Shown here: in pieces, positions 1 to 12,252 of the stretch
Position numbering within the stretch: the first letter of the stretch is position 1
Layout: each line of letters opens with the position of its first letter
DNA from: Pelomyxa schiedti
Lineage: Eukaryota > Evosea > Pelobiontida > Pelomyxidae
Direction: 5' to 3'
Assembly (NCBI GenBank): GCA_020536535.1
Contig: JAHLWZ010000427.1
Location: 18,541 to 82,540 of the forward strand
DNA: 64,000 bases
Program-made: the position numbers and the translations under genes
Notes under the pieces: model-generated
Database searches by the model: none
Told to the model about the DNA's origin: nothing
The model's input: the letters and a program-made list of their open reading frames with translations, nothing else

Positions 1-297
1 ATTTGGCTCCGGCGCCGATTCGCGGTTGCTGGTAAACCACTGGCACAAAGACCCAAATGATATGATGTCACTGAAAGCCCCATCTAATGGCTATCTTCCA
101 TGCTACCCATAACTTTCCGGGTTTCACTCATCTTCACGTAACCATCGGGATACCACTTTCTTCCTCTTATTCCTTCCGCTTACACCTTTCCTGCGTTGTG
201 CGCTCTTCCCTCTCTGTCTCCCTTCAGTTTCCCACAAAAGAAGAAAAAAAAAAATCCAGTTTTCATTTCGTTCAAAAAGGGAAAAAAAATCGAAAAA
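1..297. other. Upstream region of PSMD6
   Basis: No gene is supported here. The last 60 bases before the PSMD6 start are A-rich (positions 236-297), which looks like a 5' leader. Any gene further left is outside the window. Confidence 0.4.
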
Positions 298-1579
298 ATG
301 ATGGTGGAAGAAGGAGCGGCGGTGGAGAAGCTACCTGATCTCAACCTGTTGCAGCTGCGCTTTCTGTTGTCACAAGGCCCCTCGGTGTGCAGCGACGCGG
401 AGCGCTCGGCGGCCAAGTCGGCCCTCCTCGGCGCGATCACCAAGGACCGGCAGGCTCTCCTCTACGACGCGGTGTGCGCCCAGTTCGGCTGGGAGCGCGA
501 CGACGCCCTCGCGCAGCGCATGCGGGCCCAGAACGACGACGCCCTGCGCGAGCTCGACGCGAAGATCAAGGACGCGGAGGAGAACCTCGGCGAGAGCGAG
601 ATACGCGAGGCGCTGCTGGCCCGCGCCAACTTCTTTTCGCGCATCGGGGAGAAGGACAAGGCCGTGGCCGCGTTTGCCAAGGCGATGGAAAAGAGCGTCG
701 CCCTGGGCCACAAGCTCGACATAGTTTTCACGCAGATAAGGCTGGGATTCTTCCACGGCGACAACGACCTTGTCGTGCGCAATATAGATAAAGCCGGTGC
801 CCTGTTGGAGCAAGGTTCCTTCCCTATTCTTTTCTTGCACTTTTTTTTTTTTTCTTTTCCCCTTTTTTACAAGCAGAAATATATGTAATTTTTACAAAAT
901 TCCTAATTGCGTGATTGTAGGAGGTGATTGGGATAGGAAGAACAGGTTGAAGTGCTACAAGGGTATTCAGGCCTTAATTCACCGAGACTTCACCGAAGCT
1001 GCAAATCAGTTCTTGGATACAATTAGCACCTTCAGCGCCTATGAGTTGTTTGACTACGTCACTCTAGTAAAGTACACAGTAATTACAGCTGTTGCTACCC
1101 TCCCCCGCGTCCAGTTTATAGAGAAACTCATTGACTCCCCTGAGATTCTTTCCGTTATTGATCAGCTGCCGCACCTAAGACAACTCACTACCTCCCTGTA
1201 CAACAGTGACTACTCTCAGTTCCTTGTTGCACTCCTGAGCACAATTAACACCATGCGTACCGACTGGCTACTCTCTGCACATTCGCTATACTTCTGCCGC
1301 GAAATGCGTGTCCGGGCCTACTCACAGATGCTAGAATCCTACCGTAGTGTGCAGCTCTCCTCAATGGCTCTTGCATTTGGAGTGTCACCTGATTTCTTGG
1401 ACCGCGAGCTCTCACGGTTCATTTCACTCGGCAGGCTCAACTGTGTGATAGATAAAGTTGCTGGGATAGTGGAGACCAACAGACCCGACTCGAGAAATGC
1501 CATGTACCAGTCTACAATCAAGACAGGTGATGCACTTCTAAACCGCGTTCACAAGTTATCAAGGGTCATTTGTTCATGA
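298..1579 (+). CDS. PSMD6: 26S proteasome non-ATPase subunit 6 (Rpn7)
   Basis: This is a lid subunit of the 19S regulatory particle, which helps deubiquitinate and deliver substrates to the proteasome. Two exons (298-814 and 921-1579) join in frame across a GT-AG intron and give 391 residues; animal Rpn7 is about 389. The join restores the family signature GGDWDRKNRLK. The N-terminal half is helical and TPR-like. The C-terminal PCI domain carries YSQMLESYRS, ELSRFISLGRLNC and IVETNRPDS, and the protein ends in RVHKLSRVI, all very close to animal and fungal Rpn7. The start is the first of two adjacent ATGs after an A-rich leader. Codons up to about 780 are strongly GC-rich and those in exon 2 are AT-rich. 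An AATAAA-like signal follows the stop at about 1587. Confidence 0.97.
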
Positions 1580-1807
1580 AAGTGATAAATAAAAAAAGCC
1601 TTGGTTTTATTTTTGTGGCAGTTTTTTTTTTAGAAGTAGTTACAAGAAGTGGTGCATTTTAGAAACGGTACAATAATGCAGAAAGGAGAAGGCCAGCTCT
1701 GACAGAACAAAGAAGTCCAATGAACAAAAGCAAAAGCATGATCCGGAACAGAGTTTATTTGCGAAAGGGCGGTCTCAACTGCCGAGTGGGGCAGAACGCA
1801 TGTGCAT

Positions 1808-2122
1808 TTAGCTTTGTGATGTGTTGACACTGATAAGCCCACAATCTACGGCAGAAGTTAATAACAACAAGTTCTGCTGAACTTTCTGCATATACCTAGA
1901 AGCAGTTGTTAGGGAATATACGCTTTATAACTTGGCACATACTTGGCGCACTGGTCATACTTGCCGAGGTTCTGGTTTTCGTATACGGCCAATATCAACA
2001 ACTTATTTTGCTCCAATAACTTATTAAAATTCAACCAAAAAAAAGTTAGGTAACAGCAAACACAACGCGAATGCGGGAGAAAAAAAACACACTTCTCGAG
2101 CGTACTCAACAGAGAGTGTCAT
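1808..2122 (-). CDS. Minimal SS18/GIF-type SSXT-domain protein
   Basis: SSXT (SNH) domain proteins are transcriptional co-activators that bind SWI/SNF chromatin remodellers (SS18 in animals, GIF/AN3 in plants). Three exons (2122-2093, 2019-1943, 1895-1808) splice with consistent phase into 64 residues. Visible motifs are LLEQNKLLILAVYENQNLGK, then YDQCAK joined across a 47 bp intron to YMQKVQQNLLLL. This matches the SSXT pattern of a helix, a QN-G-K turn, a C..Y..LQQNL helix and a short tail. The glutamine- and proline-rich C-terminal half of SS18 is absent. The gene is convergent with PSMD6 and divergent from TAF2 (315 bp between start codons). The first exon (MTLSVEYARE) is the least certain part. 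Confidence 0.72.
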
Positions 2123-2437
2123 GTGACCACTGTTAGGGCCACCCGAACAACCACCATGTTGCATCTCCACGCGACACTACGCACAGCTAACCCACCGGTT
2201 ACACAACGTGAATAAAAAAGAAAAATGACACGGGAATACCGAAAAAACCGCTGCCAGGGCATTGGTGCCAAAGCGTTTACAACTTAGGCAGATCTGCCCA
2301 GTAAAACGTCGCCCCTCGCTTCGCCGTTCACGCCCAACGAAATGAAGTGAGGATCTGGCCTGATCTTTTGTCGTTTGATCGTCGTCTCTTTTCATTTTTC
2401 TTTTTTTTTTTCTCCTGGCGGCCGCACGCGTGGTGCC

Positions 2438-5400
2438 ATGTCGCAGCCGTCGGCCTTGTCCGCTCACAAGAAGAACACCAAGTTTCCGTTCCGCGTGTAC
2501 CGCCAGGGCCTGACCCTGTCGCTCGACTTTGCGTCGCGCACCATCACGGGCGTCGCGGACCTGACCATCGTCGTGCGCAGCGAGCCGGAGCTGAGGCGCG
2601 ACGGCGTCGTGCTGCACTGTAGGCCCGGCTGCGCGGTCCTCGCCGCCGAGGTCAACGGCGTCGCGGCCAAGGTCGAGCGCCGCGCCCCGGCCAACCCCGC
2701 GCCGCCGCCCCTGGCCCGCGACTACGCCACCTTCGTGGCGCACTACCGCGCGACGCAGGAGGCCAGCGCGAGCTCCGGCGACCTCGTGGTTCTGTGGCCC
2801 CCAAACTCGCAGCCCTACAAGCCGCATGGCGGCAGCAGCAGCAGCGGCAACGGCGCCAGCGCGAGCTCGAGCTCGGCAGCGACCAACGGCGGCGCTGGGG
2901 GAATATCTGGAAGCAGGGCACAGTCTCCTGGTTTGTGCAACGGCACGGGCGTGCCTCCCATAATCCGGCCGCCGTCGGCCTTCTCGCCGGCGCTAGAGGC
3001 GCAGATGGCCTCCCCTTCGCCTTCGTTCTCGCCGTTCTCGCCTTCGTCTTGCGGCTCTCCACCCCCAACCACCAACTCCACGACAACTTCATCATCATCA
3101 TCAACAACATCAACAAACACTTCTTCATCATCGTCATCAGTGGGTCTATCTAACATCAAACTGACCTACCGAGTTAATTTATCGGGGAACAGTGTGGTCA
3201 GATGGGTTGGGCACTCACCCAGCCACAGCACGCACACATCCACTTCATCCCAAGCTACGGCTGCCAGAACGCAATCAGAAAGCAGCGATAGTGCACAGTA
3301 CATGTACATATGTGCAGGATTGGGCAATTCCCCTTGTTGGATGCCATGTATAGATAACAGTAACGACAGACCGATTTGGGTTTTTGCCGTTACAGTACCT
3401 GAAGACATGTTAGTGGTGGCCCCAGGAAAGTTGACAAAGATTAGTTCCCCTGGTCCAAAGTAAGTGTTCTATGTTGTAACTTGTTACTAATATTTCTATT
3501 CAAGACTTCGCACTTTCCACTATTCTCTTGATATTCAAACTCTTCCACGTCACATAGGCTTAGCTGCTGGTTACTTTGAAGGTATGCAGGACCCAAATGT
3601 TCCGTCTTGTGCGCATCTTGTTCCTGCTGGCATGCTCCATTGTATAGAGCCTACGACATCATTCATTGGCAAAGCATTCAAGTTCTATTTGTTGTAATTT
3701 ACAATTTCTGATGCAATACAAAGGTTCTACGAACAATTCTTGGATTGGTCTTTCCCCTACCCATTTTATACGGAAGTTTTTGTCCGCGATGCCCCTGATT
3801 TGATGTCAATATTTGCGGGTCTTTCCATTTTCGACTCTAGTTTACTGCTATCACCTGATTACTTGCATGAGGTGTGCAATACCTCAGAAACATTTTTGGT
3901 GAAGAAGCAATATAGGGTACATCCAGCAGAGAGGCCCTCAGTTTAGCTTTAGCACAGCAGTGGTTTGGGTCCTTCATAAGTTTTAAGCAAACCCGTGATT
4001 TGTGGCTCCTTCTTGGCATTTCGGAATTTCTTGCAAGCCACTTCCTGACTTCCCTGTTGGGGCTTGTTTATGGACGGTACATCACAATGAAGGTTATATC
4101 ATGACCTTAACCTTCTTGCATTTGTGACCAATTTACTAGAGAAATGATTATGTTGTGGAAAAAGAATGGTGCACACCCCTTTCCGTTACTATCCACGATT
4201 ACGTCCATCCCTGTGAATTACAGGCATCCAAGCGCTTTACTTTTAAATCTGCCCTCGTTATTGACGTTCTCGACAAAAAGTGCGGGACAGGAGGCGCCTC
4301 AATGCAAAAATTTCTGCGGTCTATCCTTAAACCTCGACCAGCTAAGTCCAAATCGTCACACAAACAACCGCCAAGTGTATCCCCTCAACAGCCACCCACG
4401 CAACAAACTAATGTTGTTATGGCTCCTCCAAAGAAAGTACTCTCTCATCGATGGTTTCTGAACACACTTTCATCTCATACTGGACAAGATTTAAAAGCAC
4501 CAGTGGAGCGCTGGTTATATGGTCGCGGCTACCCTCCATTTTTGTGTGGATTCCAATATGACAAAAAGAAGAAGCATACGAAATTCGTTCTGAAACTTGA
4601 CATGAAGGGTCGACATCCAGATGAAAAAATCTCTGGGAACATTGTTGTGTGCATGCATGAGGCAGATGGTGGGACATACAACCACACTGTCGGCTTTGAT
4701 GGAGAAATCAACATGACCGACTTGGAATGTCATGCTCGATTCCGAAAAGCCCGAGCACCCCAACAACCACCTCTTAAAGAAAGTCCTCTCCTTTGGGTCA
4801 GAATTGACCCCGAGTACGACATGATCAGAAAGATACTGTTCAAACAAAGTGAAGTGATGTGGATAGCACAGCTAGAGACAGACAAAGATGTGCGTGCTCA
4901 ATCAGAGGCAGCCAAAGCCCTTGCAGAGATGCCTACACGCACTGCTATTAGTGCTCTGGCCAATTTACTTTCAGATGATAAAGCTTTTTGGGCTGTAAGA
5001 GCGGAAGCTGCTTGGGCAATTTCCAAAACTACCACTGCTACCTCTGCAGTACCGTCAGCCGCAGCACCACATGACCTAACCCAACACGCTTTCGAGGTCC
5101 TCACTTCGTTCTATTGTAGCAGGTTTTTTCACCATCACAGCCCGCACAGTGCAAACCAAAATTCTACAAGTGCAAGCGCGGATCCAAGCCCACAACAGAC
5201 TGCCCTTAAAAATGAAGGCTGGCCTGCCCCTCACGACTTCCGCAATTTTTCTTTGTACCTGGTAAAGAAGTCTATACCGCCCGCACTGGGATTGCTATGT
5301 AATCCCGATGGGACTGTTTACAATCCAGCCTTCAAGTTCTTGCTGCTACTTCTGAAAGCAAATGACAATTCTCACAATGAGTACTCCGATTCGGAATTTA

Positions 5401-6344
5401 TTGCCAGTGTACTCAACTCTCTAGCATCACTGAAAATACATGGTAGAGGAGAGACTCGGAGCATTGAAAAACAAGCAAGGAGGTTTCTGGAGATTGATAG
5501 AATATTGCCATCAAAGGAAAATGTAGTTACATGTGCATGCTTGGGTGCTTTGTCGTCTCTTCAGGCAGAGGGGCAGAGCCCCCCGGACTTGAATTTCTTC
5601 TGGGACTATGCAAGATATCAGTAAGATTCGCCAAGGAATCCTAAATTTAAATAAATTGAAATCAGTCTCAAGTCATTTACTAAGTGGTCTATTCACAGAT
5701 CCCCCAGTATTCGGGCCAAAGCTCTCCAGTGCATTGCACAACTCGCTTTGCAAGATCAATTTGGGAAACTTCTCTTAGCCATTCAAAGTGACACATCTGC
5801 AAAGGTGCAACTATTACTGGTGGAGTACCTCATAAGCATCCCCCGGGACCAGTTTAAACCCTTCGCAACGAAGAGTATAGCCAACCAGACACTGGTAAAC
5901 ACTATGTGGGAAATGATGTGCAATTGCCCCGATTACCTGCTGCGGTCATATCTACTTAAACTTTACAAACATGTATGCACTTCTCATTTTCCGCATTTGG
6001 ATTTGTTCTCACGACAGGAAAACAAAACAAAACAAAACAAAAAAAAACAAAAAAAAAAGATATGGGGAGTTGGGACACCACAGCCAGTTTTCAAGCAAGA
6101 CGTCCCAGCACTGTCACAAGTGAAACAATTTCTTCAATTTGGGAGAAAAAACACCGAGTACGGGTTCGTTGTTAAACCAGCATCAATGATTCCAGACACA
6201 CTAGACTCCACACTACCCCCACCACCTCTCATCCCACTCCAGCAGTCACTCTCTACATCCTCAACCAAGATACACATCCGCACAACTGGGACCACACCCA
6301 CCATAATGGAAGATCAGAGCGTTGATGAAGTTGCGAGGTTCTGA
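2438..6344 (+). CDS. TAF2: TFIID subunit 2 (TAF2)
   Basis: TAF2 is the M1-aminopeptidase-like subunit of TFIID that contacts initiator DNA at promoters. Exons are about 2438-3459, 3505-3693, 3724-3871, 3916-4076, 4142-5620 and 5699-6344, giving about 1214 residues; human TAF2 is about 1199. Recognisable segments include GNSPCWMPCIDN in the peptidase-like fold, FYEQFLDWSFPYPF, LALAQQWFGSFIS, SPLLWVRIDPEYDMIRKI and the HEAT-like tail. The catalytic HExxH motif is absent, as expected for TAF2. A serine- and threonine-rich, low-complexity insert lies at about 2820-3150. The second intron is only 30 or 33 bp. An A-rich stretch at 6018-6060 may hide a further 45 bp in-frame intron (5973-6017). Exon 1 is GC-rich at its 5' end. 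Confidence 0.95.
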
Positions 6345-6527
6345 ACTCCTTATGGGAATATCCACTCTCTCCCAGTTGAACACACTAAGGTAAAACACAA
6401 CTCTCATGCCACTGCCAAACAAAAAAAAAAAAGAAAAGGAAAAGCACGTAATAAATCCTATTTGCAGTGTCTTTTATGACACTATTTGGTTGGCATACAC
6501 TTTGAGTTTCTTTGCGTTTTGTGTTTC

Positions 6528-9510
6528 TTACTGGAAGATGAAGTGAAGGTTTGATGGTGCCAAGGAATGAAGATTGAGAGTGACGGTCATATTCCATGTA
6601 CCCGGTTCAGCAACTGCGGGTGCTTCGCACTGGACTTCCGTTTCTGAAATAAAGTAGCCAAATCCGGCTAGTTTGCCCTCTGTCTCGGAGTTCCACCAGA
6701 CACCTTATTTTCGTGAATACAGGATAGGATTAAAGGGTTGAAATCATACAAGCAAGGCAATCATAGTCAAAACCACTGATTGGGCTGCATGGTCCCTTGA
6801 AGGCCTGGAAACCCTCACCCTTGACTGAAACCATGTAACCACCAGTTATGGACCCATAGCCGGGCTGAAGGTAGTCCAACTTGGGTTGGTCTGAAGAGTT
6901 TGGGGTTAAAGGAGTAAAATGCTGTTATGTCTCACCATAGAAGAGGATGTTCATTGGAAGAGACCAGTCAGCGTCCTGAACTGGGGTAGTAACGAAATTC
7001 GGGTCGCTTGCAATGGCATAATTAACGGTTCTTTCGGTGCCTTGGAAGGCTGGAAGTTCGATCCCGGCATATTGGTTCCAACCAGATGTTGTTCCGTAAT
7101 AGGTAAAGGGGTGAGTTGTTTGGGAGTAAACAGCACCATCGATCTGAAAGAAGTTGTCCAGTAAGGAAGAGAAAATACTCCTGGCAATACAACCTTCATA
7201 TAAGTCGTGCAACCTTCACATCCTGAGGTGTAAATTGCAGTCGTGCCTCCACTCGTTGGAATGTAGGAAGGATAGGCACCCCACAAAGTATATTGGGAAC
7301 CTACGAGGAAATTAACAAAACTAAAGCTCGGTAGGGTATTTACAAGGCTCATCAGTCATGCCAATTGCACCCAGCAAGCTTTCTTGGTAGAGTTAGAGTA
7401 CAGAGATGACACCAAGTCGTAAATACCGAGAACAACGCAGTCATCCTGCTCAACATGTTGGGTAGTATTTTGACCAAATTGGTCAACAAGATAGGCATCA
7501 TCGAACAGTAAGTCTTGGCAAGCCATTTTAAGATGTGTTGCGTATTCAGAGAAAGTTTCAGAGGATGTCTGATACTCGTATTTTGCTTGGAAGAAAATAT
7601 GCCATGCCTAGTGAACCGTCACAACAATATAGCCCGTTGAAAAACTACTTTTAGAAGTCCAATTCCGTTGAACAGAGGACCATGGAAATATCCACCATCG
7701 GCCAGTATAGAAAACAAAGCACTAGGAGGACCTCAAAACGACATGAGCACTCGGGATCACAACTCAAAACTTACCACAGTTATCGTGAACACCATTCATG
7801 TCGTAGGGATAGCATATCAATTCAGAAATAAGCTCAGGGTTGTCGTAGCAAGTGGGATTGTACAGATCACGCAACCCTGTACTTGGCTTAGTGAAACGGC
7901 GCTGGGTACGCTACTACCATCATCAAACATTTCGCAATCATCGCCGCAGATCCATCTCTTTTCTGTGGCTGTAGTGGTATCCAAGCACTTTCGATCAAGG
8001 CTGCGTGGCTCGTAGTATCCTGTGGAAAACAAGTTAGGGAATAGGGAAAAGAACTGTACACTTACCACTCCCGTTCCAGAATTGAGAAAAGGTTTCTGCA
8101 ATAGTATCAGAGAAAGCTTCTTGCAGAGCACCAGACATATATTCATAAACGCCGTTGTCGAGGCACGATGTAAGAGCGTGTCCGAGTTCGTGAGTAGCAA
8201 CTAAAAATGTAAGGGGAGTCTTGTTGGTTGGAAGGCGAGTTACTATCAAAGCGAGACAATCCAGTGCAAAACCAGGTCATATTATCTTCTGGTGAAAAGT
8301 ATGCATTGGGGCAAATGAAGTCAACCATGTAGACGTTGCCAATAAGCGCGGAATCTTTGCGGAAATCAGAGAAAAGAGGAGAAAAAAATAACATGCCTTG
8401 GTTGTCAAAGCTAGCCCAGTGGTACATGTTCCACAGAGTTGTGTAGTAAGACCCAGCAGCATTCAGGAAGGAAGTTGCTTCGAAATCGTCAACTGGCATA
8501 GAGTCACCCTCGACCCAGTATGGGGTGGTAGAAGGGTAGTAACGCACTTCCCTGTTAAAATATAAGGAATAGGTAATAAAAGTTACAGATAGTAGGTTAC
8601 CTGTACATTGAGCCTCGCATAACATCTCTCACACCTAGAACATTTCCTGTATGTGCATCCACTAAGAAATTGCTAGGGGGTGAAAAGTCAGAAAGAGTAT
8701 GATTTGTAAGGACTTGTACTATTTAAAGAACTTGGAGGCTTCTGAGCGAAGCTGGACTTTGTAGATCAAGTGGTTTTCGCCAATGTAATCTGATGTCATT
8801 CCAGTTCGATAAACCGCCAAGGAGATCTTTTCCATTTTCATGTCTAAAAAAAAAAATTAACTAAAGGAGAGAAGTCTCCAAAATACCTGTTGGGAAGGTA
8901 ATTTGTCGGAGGGGTGTAGATTTGGTCATAAGAGAAGCATCGTACAGTGCTCTGCTTATGGCACTTTCCTCACTCAGTGTTGGGATGTGCTTCAAAGTAA
9001 TTCTAGAGTTTACATCAATTTCTCTTCTTCTTGAGTAAGGATACAAACCCGTCGACCATCTTGCACGAAACTTGAACAATTTTGTTGTCCGAGTCGAAAA
9101 CAGCTTTCATTCCGGCCCCTGTCAATGGTTAACAGAGACATAGAAAAAAATTAATGTAGTTAATGCCTTCCACAGGAATGCCATGGAATGTCTGTCTGAA
9201 AATGACTATTTCTTGGGACCTGTCACCATATATTTTTGGCATCCTGCTAACCACTTCCAAGTCTCTAACAGTAATATCAGTGAAGTGACCCTGAAGGAAC
9301 CTAAGGAACAGAAAGTGAGGAACGCAAGCACAAACCTCAAAGGAAAAAATACCATGCCAAGTTCTGGTCCCTTGTCATAAATGGACACTCGTGTGGTTCC
9401 ATTCTCACAACCAGAGGTCCATTTGTAGATCTGCTGCGACCAAAGAGTTGTCGTGATTCCGCACACAACCAAAGGCAAGCCACAACGAAGATGAACCCCA
9501 ACACCTTCAT
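6528..9510 (-). CDS. Secreted thermolysin-like metallopeptidase (M4) with IPT/TIG tail
   Basis: M4 peptidases are zinc endopeptidases made as secreted zymogens. The start at 9510 gives a hydrophobic signal peptide (MKVLGFIFVVACLWLC). A propeptide with IFRQTFHGIPVEG, the FTP-type motif, follows. The catalytic domain shows ATHELGHAL (zinc ligands and catalytic Glu) near 8200, then EAFSDTIAE with the third zinc ligand, NGVHDNC, and GYFHGPLFNGIGLLK. It ends near 7380 with LLGAIGMTDEPC. Additional exons (about 7250-6528) encode a C-terminal extension whose part ITGGYMVSVKGEGFQ looks like an IPT/TIG immunoglobulin-like fold. At least ten short introns of about 45-60 bp were spliced by eye. The gene is convergent with TAF2. 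It is likely a lysosomal or secreted digestive enzyme. Confidence 0.88.
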
Positions 9511-9714
9511 CTTTGTTTAACCACTGCGATCTGCTCTTTCTTCTACTGGGTTAAATTAAATTTCTTGAAAAAATCTTCTTGCGAAAGAGCGCCGGGTTTT
9601 TAAATAGGCCGAAAAAACAAAAAGTTCGTTCGAATTTTTCTTTTGGGGTGATGGTTTTGGGGTGTATTATTTAAAGTGTTACACAGGGGTTTGATAGGGA
9701 AGAATGGTGCCTCG

Positions 9715-11990
9715 TCAATGGACACCTGTCAATTTGGCCTTCTCTTGCTCTATCTTTTCACGCAACTGTGATTCTCGTTCCTTCGAATATCCACATAGAG
9801 TGACGAGGTTTTTAGAGTTGGCCCGGAGTTGTTGTAGGGCCTGTTGATTGTGTTGGGCAAGGAGGGACAGTTTATCTGTGGAACAGTCATTAGACAAATC
9901 AAATGCGTCATTTTGAGGTTGGAACCTTGAAGTGTTTGCAAGCGAGATAAAGTTGGATTTTCTGTCAAGAGACTTGATACCTCTTTTGCTTTAGTGGCAC
10001 ACTGTTCAAGTATTTCTTTCTCCTACTATGTGGTTGGCTTGGTTTTCTTGGTGAGTAATACCTTGACCGGTATATCGGATTTTCGAGTAGAATTTAGGCG
10101 TTCCTGTTCGTGAGTGCGTTCCAATTGCATAATTTTTTCATATTGCTGCTGAAGGTCCAAATTGGCTAGAGTAATTAGAGGAGAAAAATGAGTTGAAAGA
10201 GAAACCCTTTTGAAGACTTGCATTGAGGGTGTCAATACGATTCTTTTGGGCTGTGTCGCGTTCTCGGAAAGTCCTGAGAGTGCTTAGTGGGGAAAATCGT
10301 ACAAAACAAAATACTTCTCAACTTCCTGAAAATGCACATGCCAGTCAATAGATTTCTCTTTCCCCTTTTTGGGTTTCTTTGGCAGATTTGCTGATTTGGT
10401 TGTTTCAAGAACTGAATTATATTTTGTGCGCCAGCTAATCTCTGCAGTCCTCGCCGCTTTTGCCTATTTACAGTGTCACCTTTGTGTTAACTAAGTAAAC
10501 GCAACCTCCGTATCAATATCTTGAATTTGGGTGGTGGTTGCTTTGATAAATTGCGTCATCAGTGCTTTCCAAGCCGGATCAGATGACTGTGTGTCAAGGG
10601 GTGTAGTGGCAGTGGCTAGTATTGCGGCTGCAACAGTGGACATTATAATAGAAGGGGATACCCCTGCAGAAGGTGTACCTTGGGTAGTTGGAGGCAGCAA
10701 ATTACCTGCACTTGGTCTTTGCGTGGATGCTGCAATGCGTTGTGGTTGCTCTGCAGTAGGCATAGGTGTTGTAAGAAGGGATTGTGCACTGGTCCTCTGT
10801 GTTGTTGCGCCAATTCGCTGTGGCTCGCTCGGTGGCATCAGTGGAGATTGGGGAGGGGGAATAGACGGGGCAGCAATGTCATCGACTGGGGGAGGTGGAT
10901 CAATTGAAGTAGGAGCGGGCGGTTGAATCGGTGTTGCACAGTGCTCAGGTTCCATAAGTGTGGAAGGTGTTGCATTTGTGCTGGATGGAGGCGGTGCTAA
11001 GCTTGTCACTGGTGGGGTTGGTGCAACTTTTACTGGTATTTCAGCAGCTGGTGGGGGGATGAGATCAAGTGGAAGTTGGTCTGGTGGTGGCAAAGGAGGG
11101 AGAGTTTCATCCTTGGTTCCTGGGAGCGGTGGAGGTGGAGTGGCTGAATCAACGGCATTGTCAGGATAATTTGAGGAGTCAGCTGGTGGTGTGCCTTTAC
11201 ATCATGAGATTATTTCACATAAAAACTATGAAAGGAAAAAAGCAATAACAACAAAAAAAGAGAGAAGAAATATTCAGGTAGTAACTAACCTGGGACTCCC
11301 TCTGAACCTGAAATTGGGATTTAAAAAAAAAATCACTTCAGAGCCAACAAACCATCAATAAATTGTAAATAGTTCTTAGGGAAGAAGCCAACAGACTTTT
11401 TGTGGCTAACCAACCACCAGTCAGGAGATGACCAGTCCAGTACGTTGACTACGGTTCCTTCTTCAAGAAGAAGTCTTCCATCACCTTTTGGGTTTTTCAC
11501 CATTGAGGGTGAAAACAGAGAGTATACCAGGTTCTGTAAAAGAAAAAAGAACATTGGCTGGTCTTGCTTCCAGTGCCTCCACAAAGGCCGCAGGGAAAAA
11601 TCCTACCTGTTACGTTTCTTCAAGGTTACAAAAAGAAAACCAGAAGAATTGCACCTTTCCATTGAGGTCTCCTTGCCACCACTCATCATCAACTTGTTTT
11701 TATTGAATCACAGAGGGAAAAAAAGGTAAAAGCTAAAAAAAAAGCACCTTTGCAGTGGAGAATAATGAGGTCGTCCGGCTTTATATGAAGCACGTTCGGG
11801 CCTTGAAAAAGATAGTTACATAGAGTCCCTTAAATGAAAATGGTTTGCAAACCATCTGATGCGTACTCAAAGAGAACTCGATACAATTGTGCTGTTTGAC
11901 ACATTGTCAGCAAATACGGAGTATTGAGACTAAACTAAAAAAAAAAAACTCACGAGTGAAGTCTTCACCAAGCTGGACAACCCCAGCCAT
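9715..11990 (-). CDS. Tandem SH3-domain scaffold protein with coiled-coil tail
   Basis: No named orthologue is recognised. The first exon encodes MAGVVQLGEDFT. Two SH3 domains follow: the first is spread over three exons (LYRVLFEYAS, DDLIILHC, DEWWQGDLNGK, VGFFPAAFVEAL; about 11900-11560). The second is VVNVLDWSSPDWWLVS followed by GFFPKNYLQFI (about 11530-11340). A proline- and threonine-rich linker (about 11190-10560) then leads to a charged, glutamine-rich coiled-coil region (about 10440-9715) ending KIEQEKAKLTGVH. SH3 domains bind proline-rich ligands, so an actin or membrane-trafficking adaptor role is plausible. The start codon lies 262 bp from that of the divergent formin gene, whose FH1 region is exactly such a ligand. 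That link is inference. Confidence 0.78.
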
Positions 11991-12252
11991 TTTTTTTTGT
12001 TCCTTTCTTTCTGTTTCTGGTAACAACTTTCGATACGAAAAAAGCCTGGCCAAGAACGAAAAGACAGCCTGAGGGGTCTCAGGATGCCAGAGAAAAAGCA
12101 CCAATTACACAGTGTGGCATCGTTGGGAAGGCAATCTCGAAGACTGCACTCTGGTAGCCCTGGACTCTGAGACGAAACGGCTTCTCGGAATTGACATCCA
12201 CTTCTTTCTTTGTTTTCAACTGTTTCAGTTTTGTCTAGAGTCACAACCAACC
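11991..12252. promoter_or_regulatory. Shared divergent promoter region (SH3 protein / formin)
   Basis: This 262 bp stretch separates two outward-facing start codons and must hold both promoters. It contains T-rich runs at 11991-12010 and 12208-12235. No specific binding site is recognised. The upstream ATG at 12112 is in frame with the formin, so a longer N-terminus is possible. Confidence 0.5.

Noticed and set aside
370-840. Long open minus-strand frame opposite PSMD6 exon 1
   Set aside because: It is a shadow of GC-rich codons; the plus strand is a clear Rpn7 match.
9206-9478. Alternative frame at the start of the M4 gene
   Set aside because: The frame starting at 9510 gives a signal peptide and splices into the propeptide; the alternative runs into a stop after the same intron.
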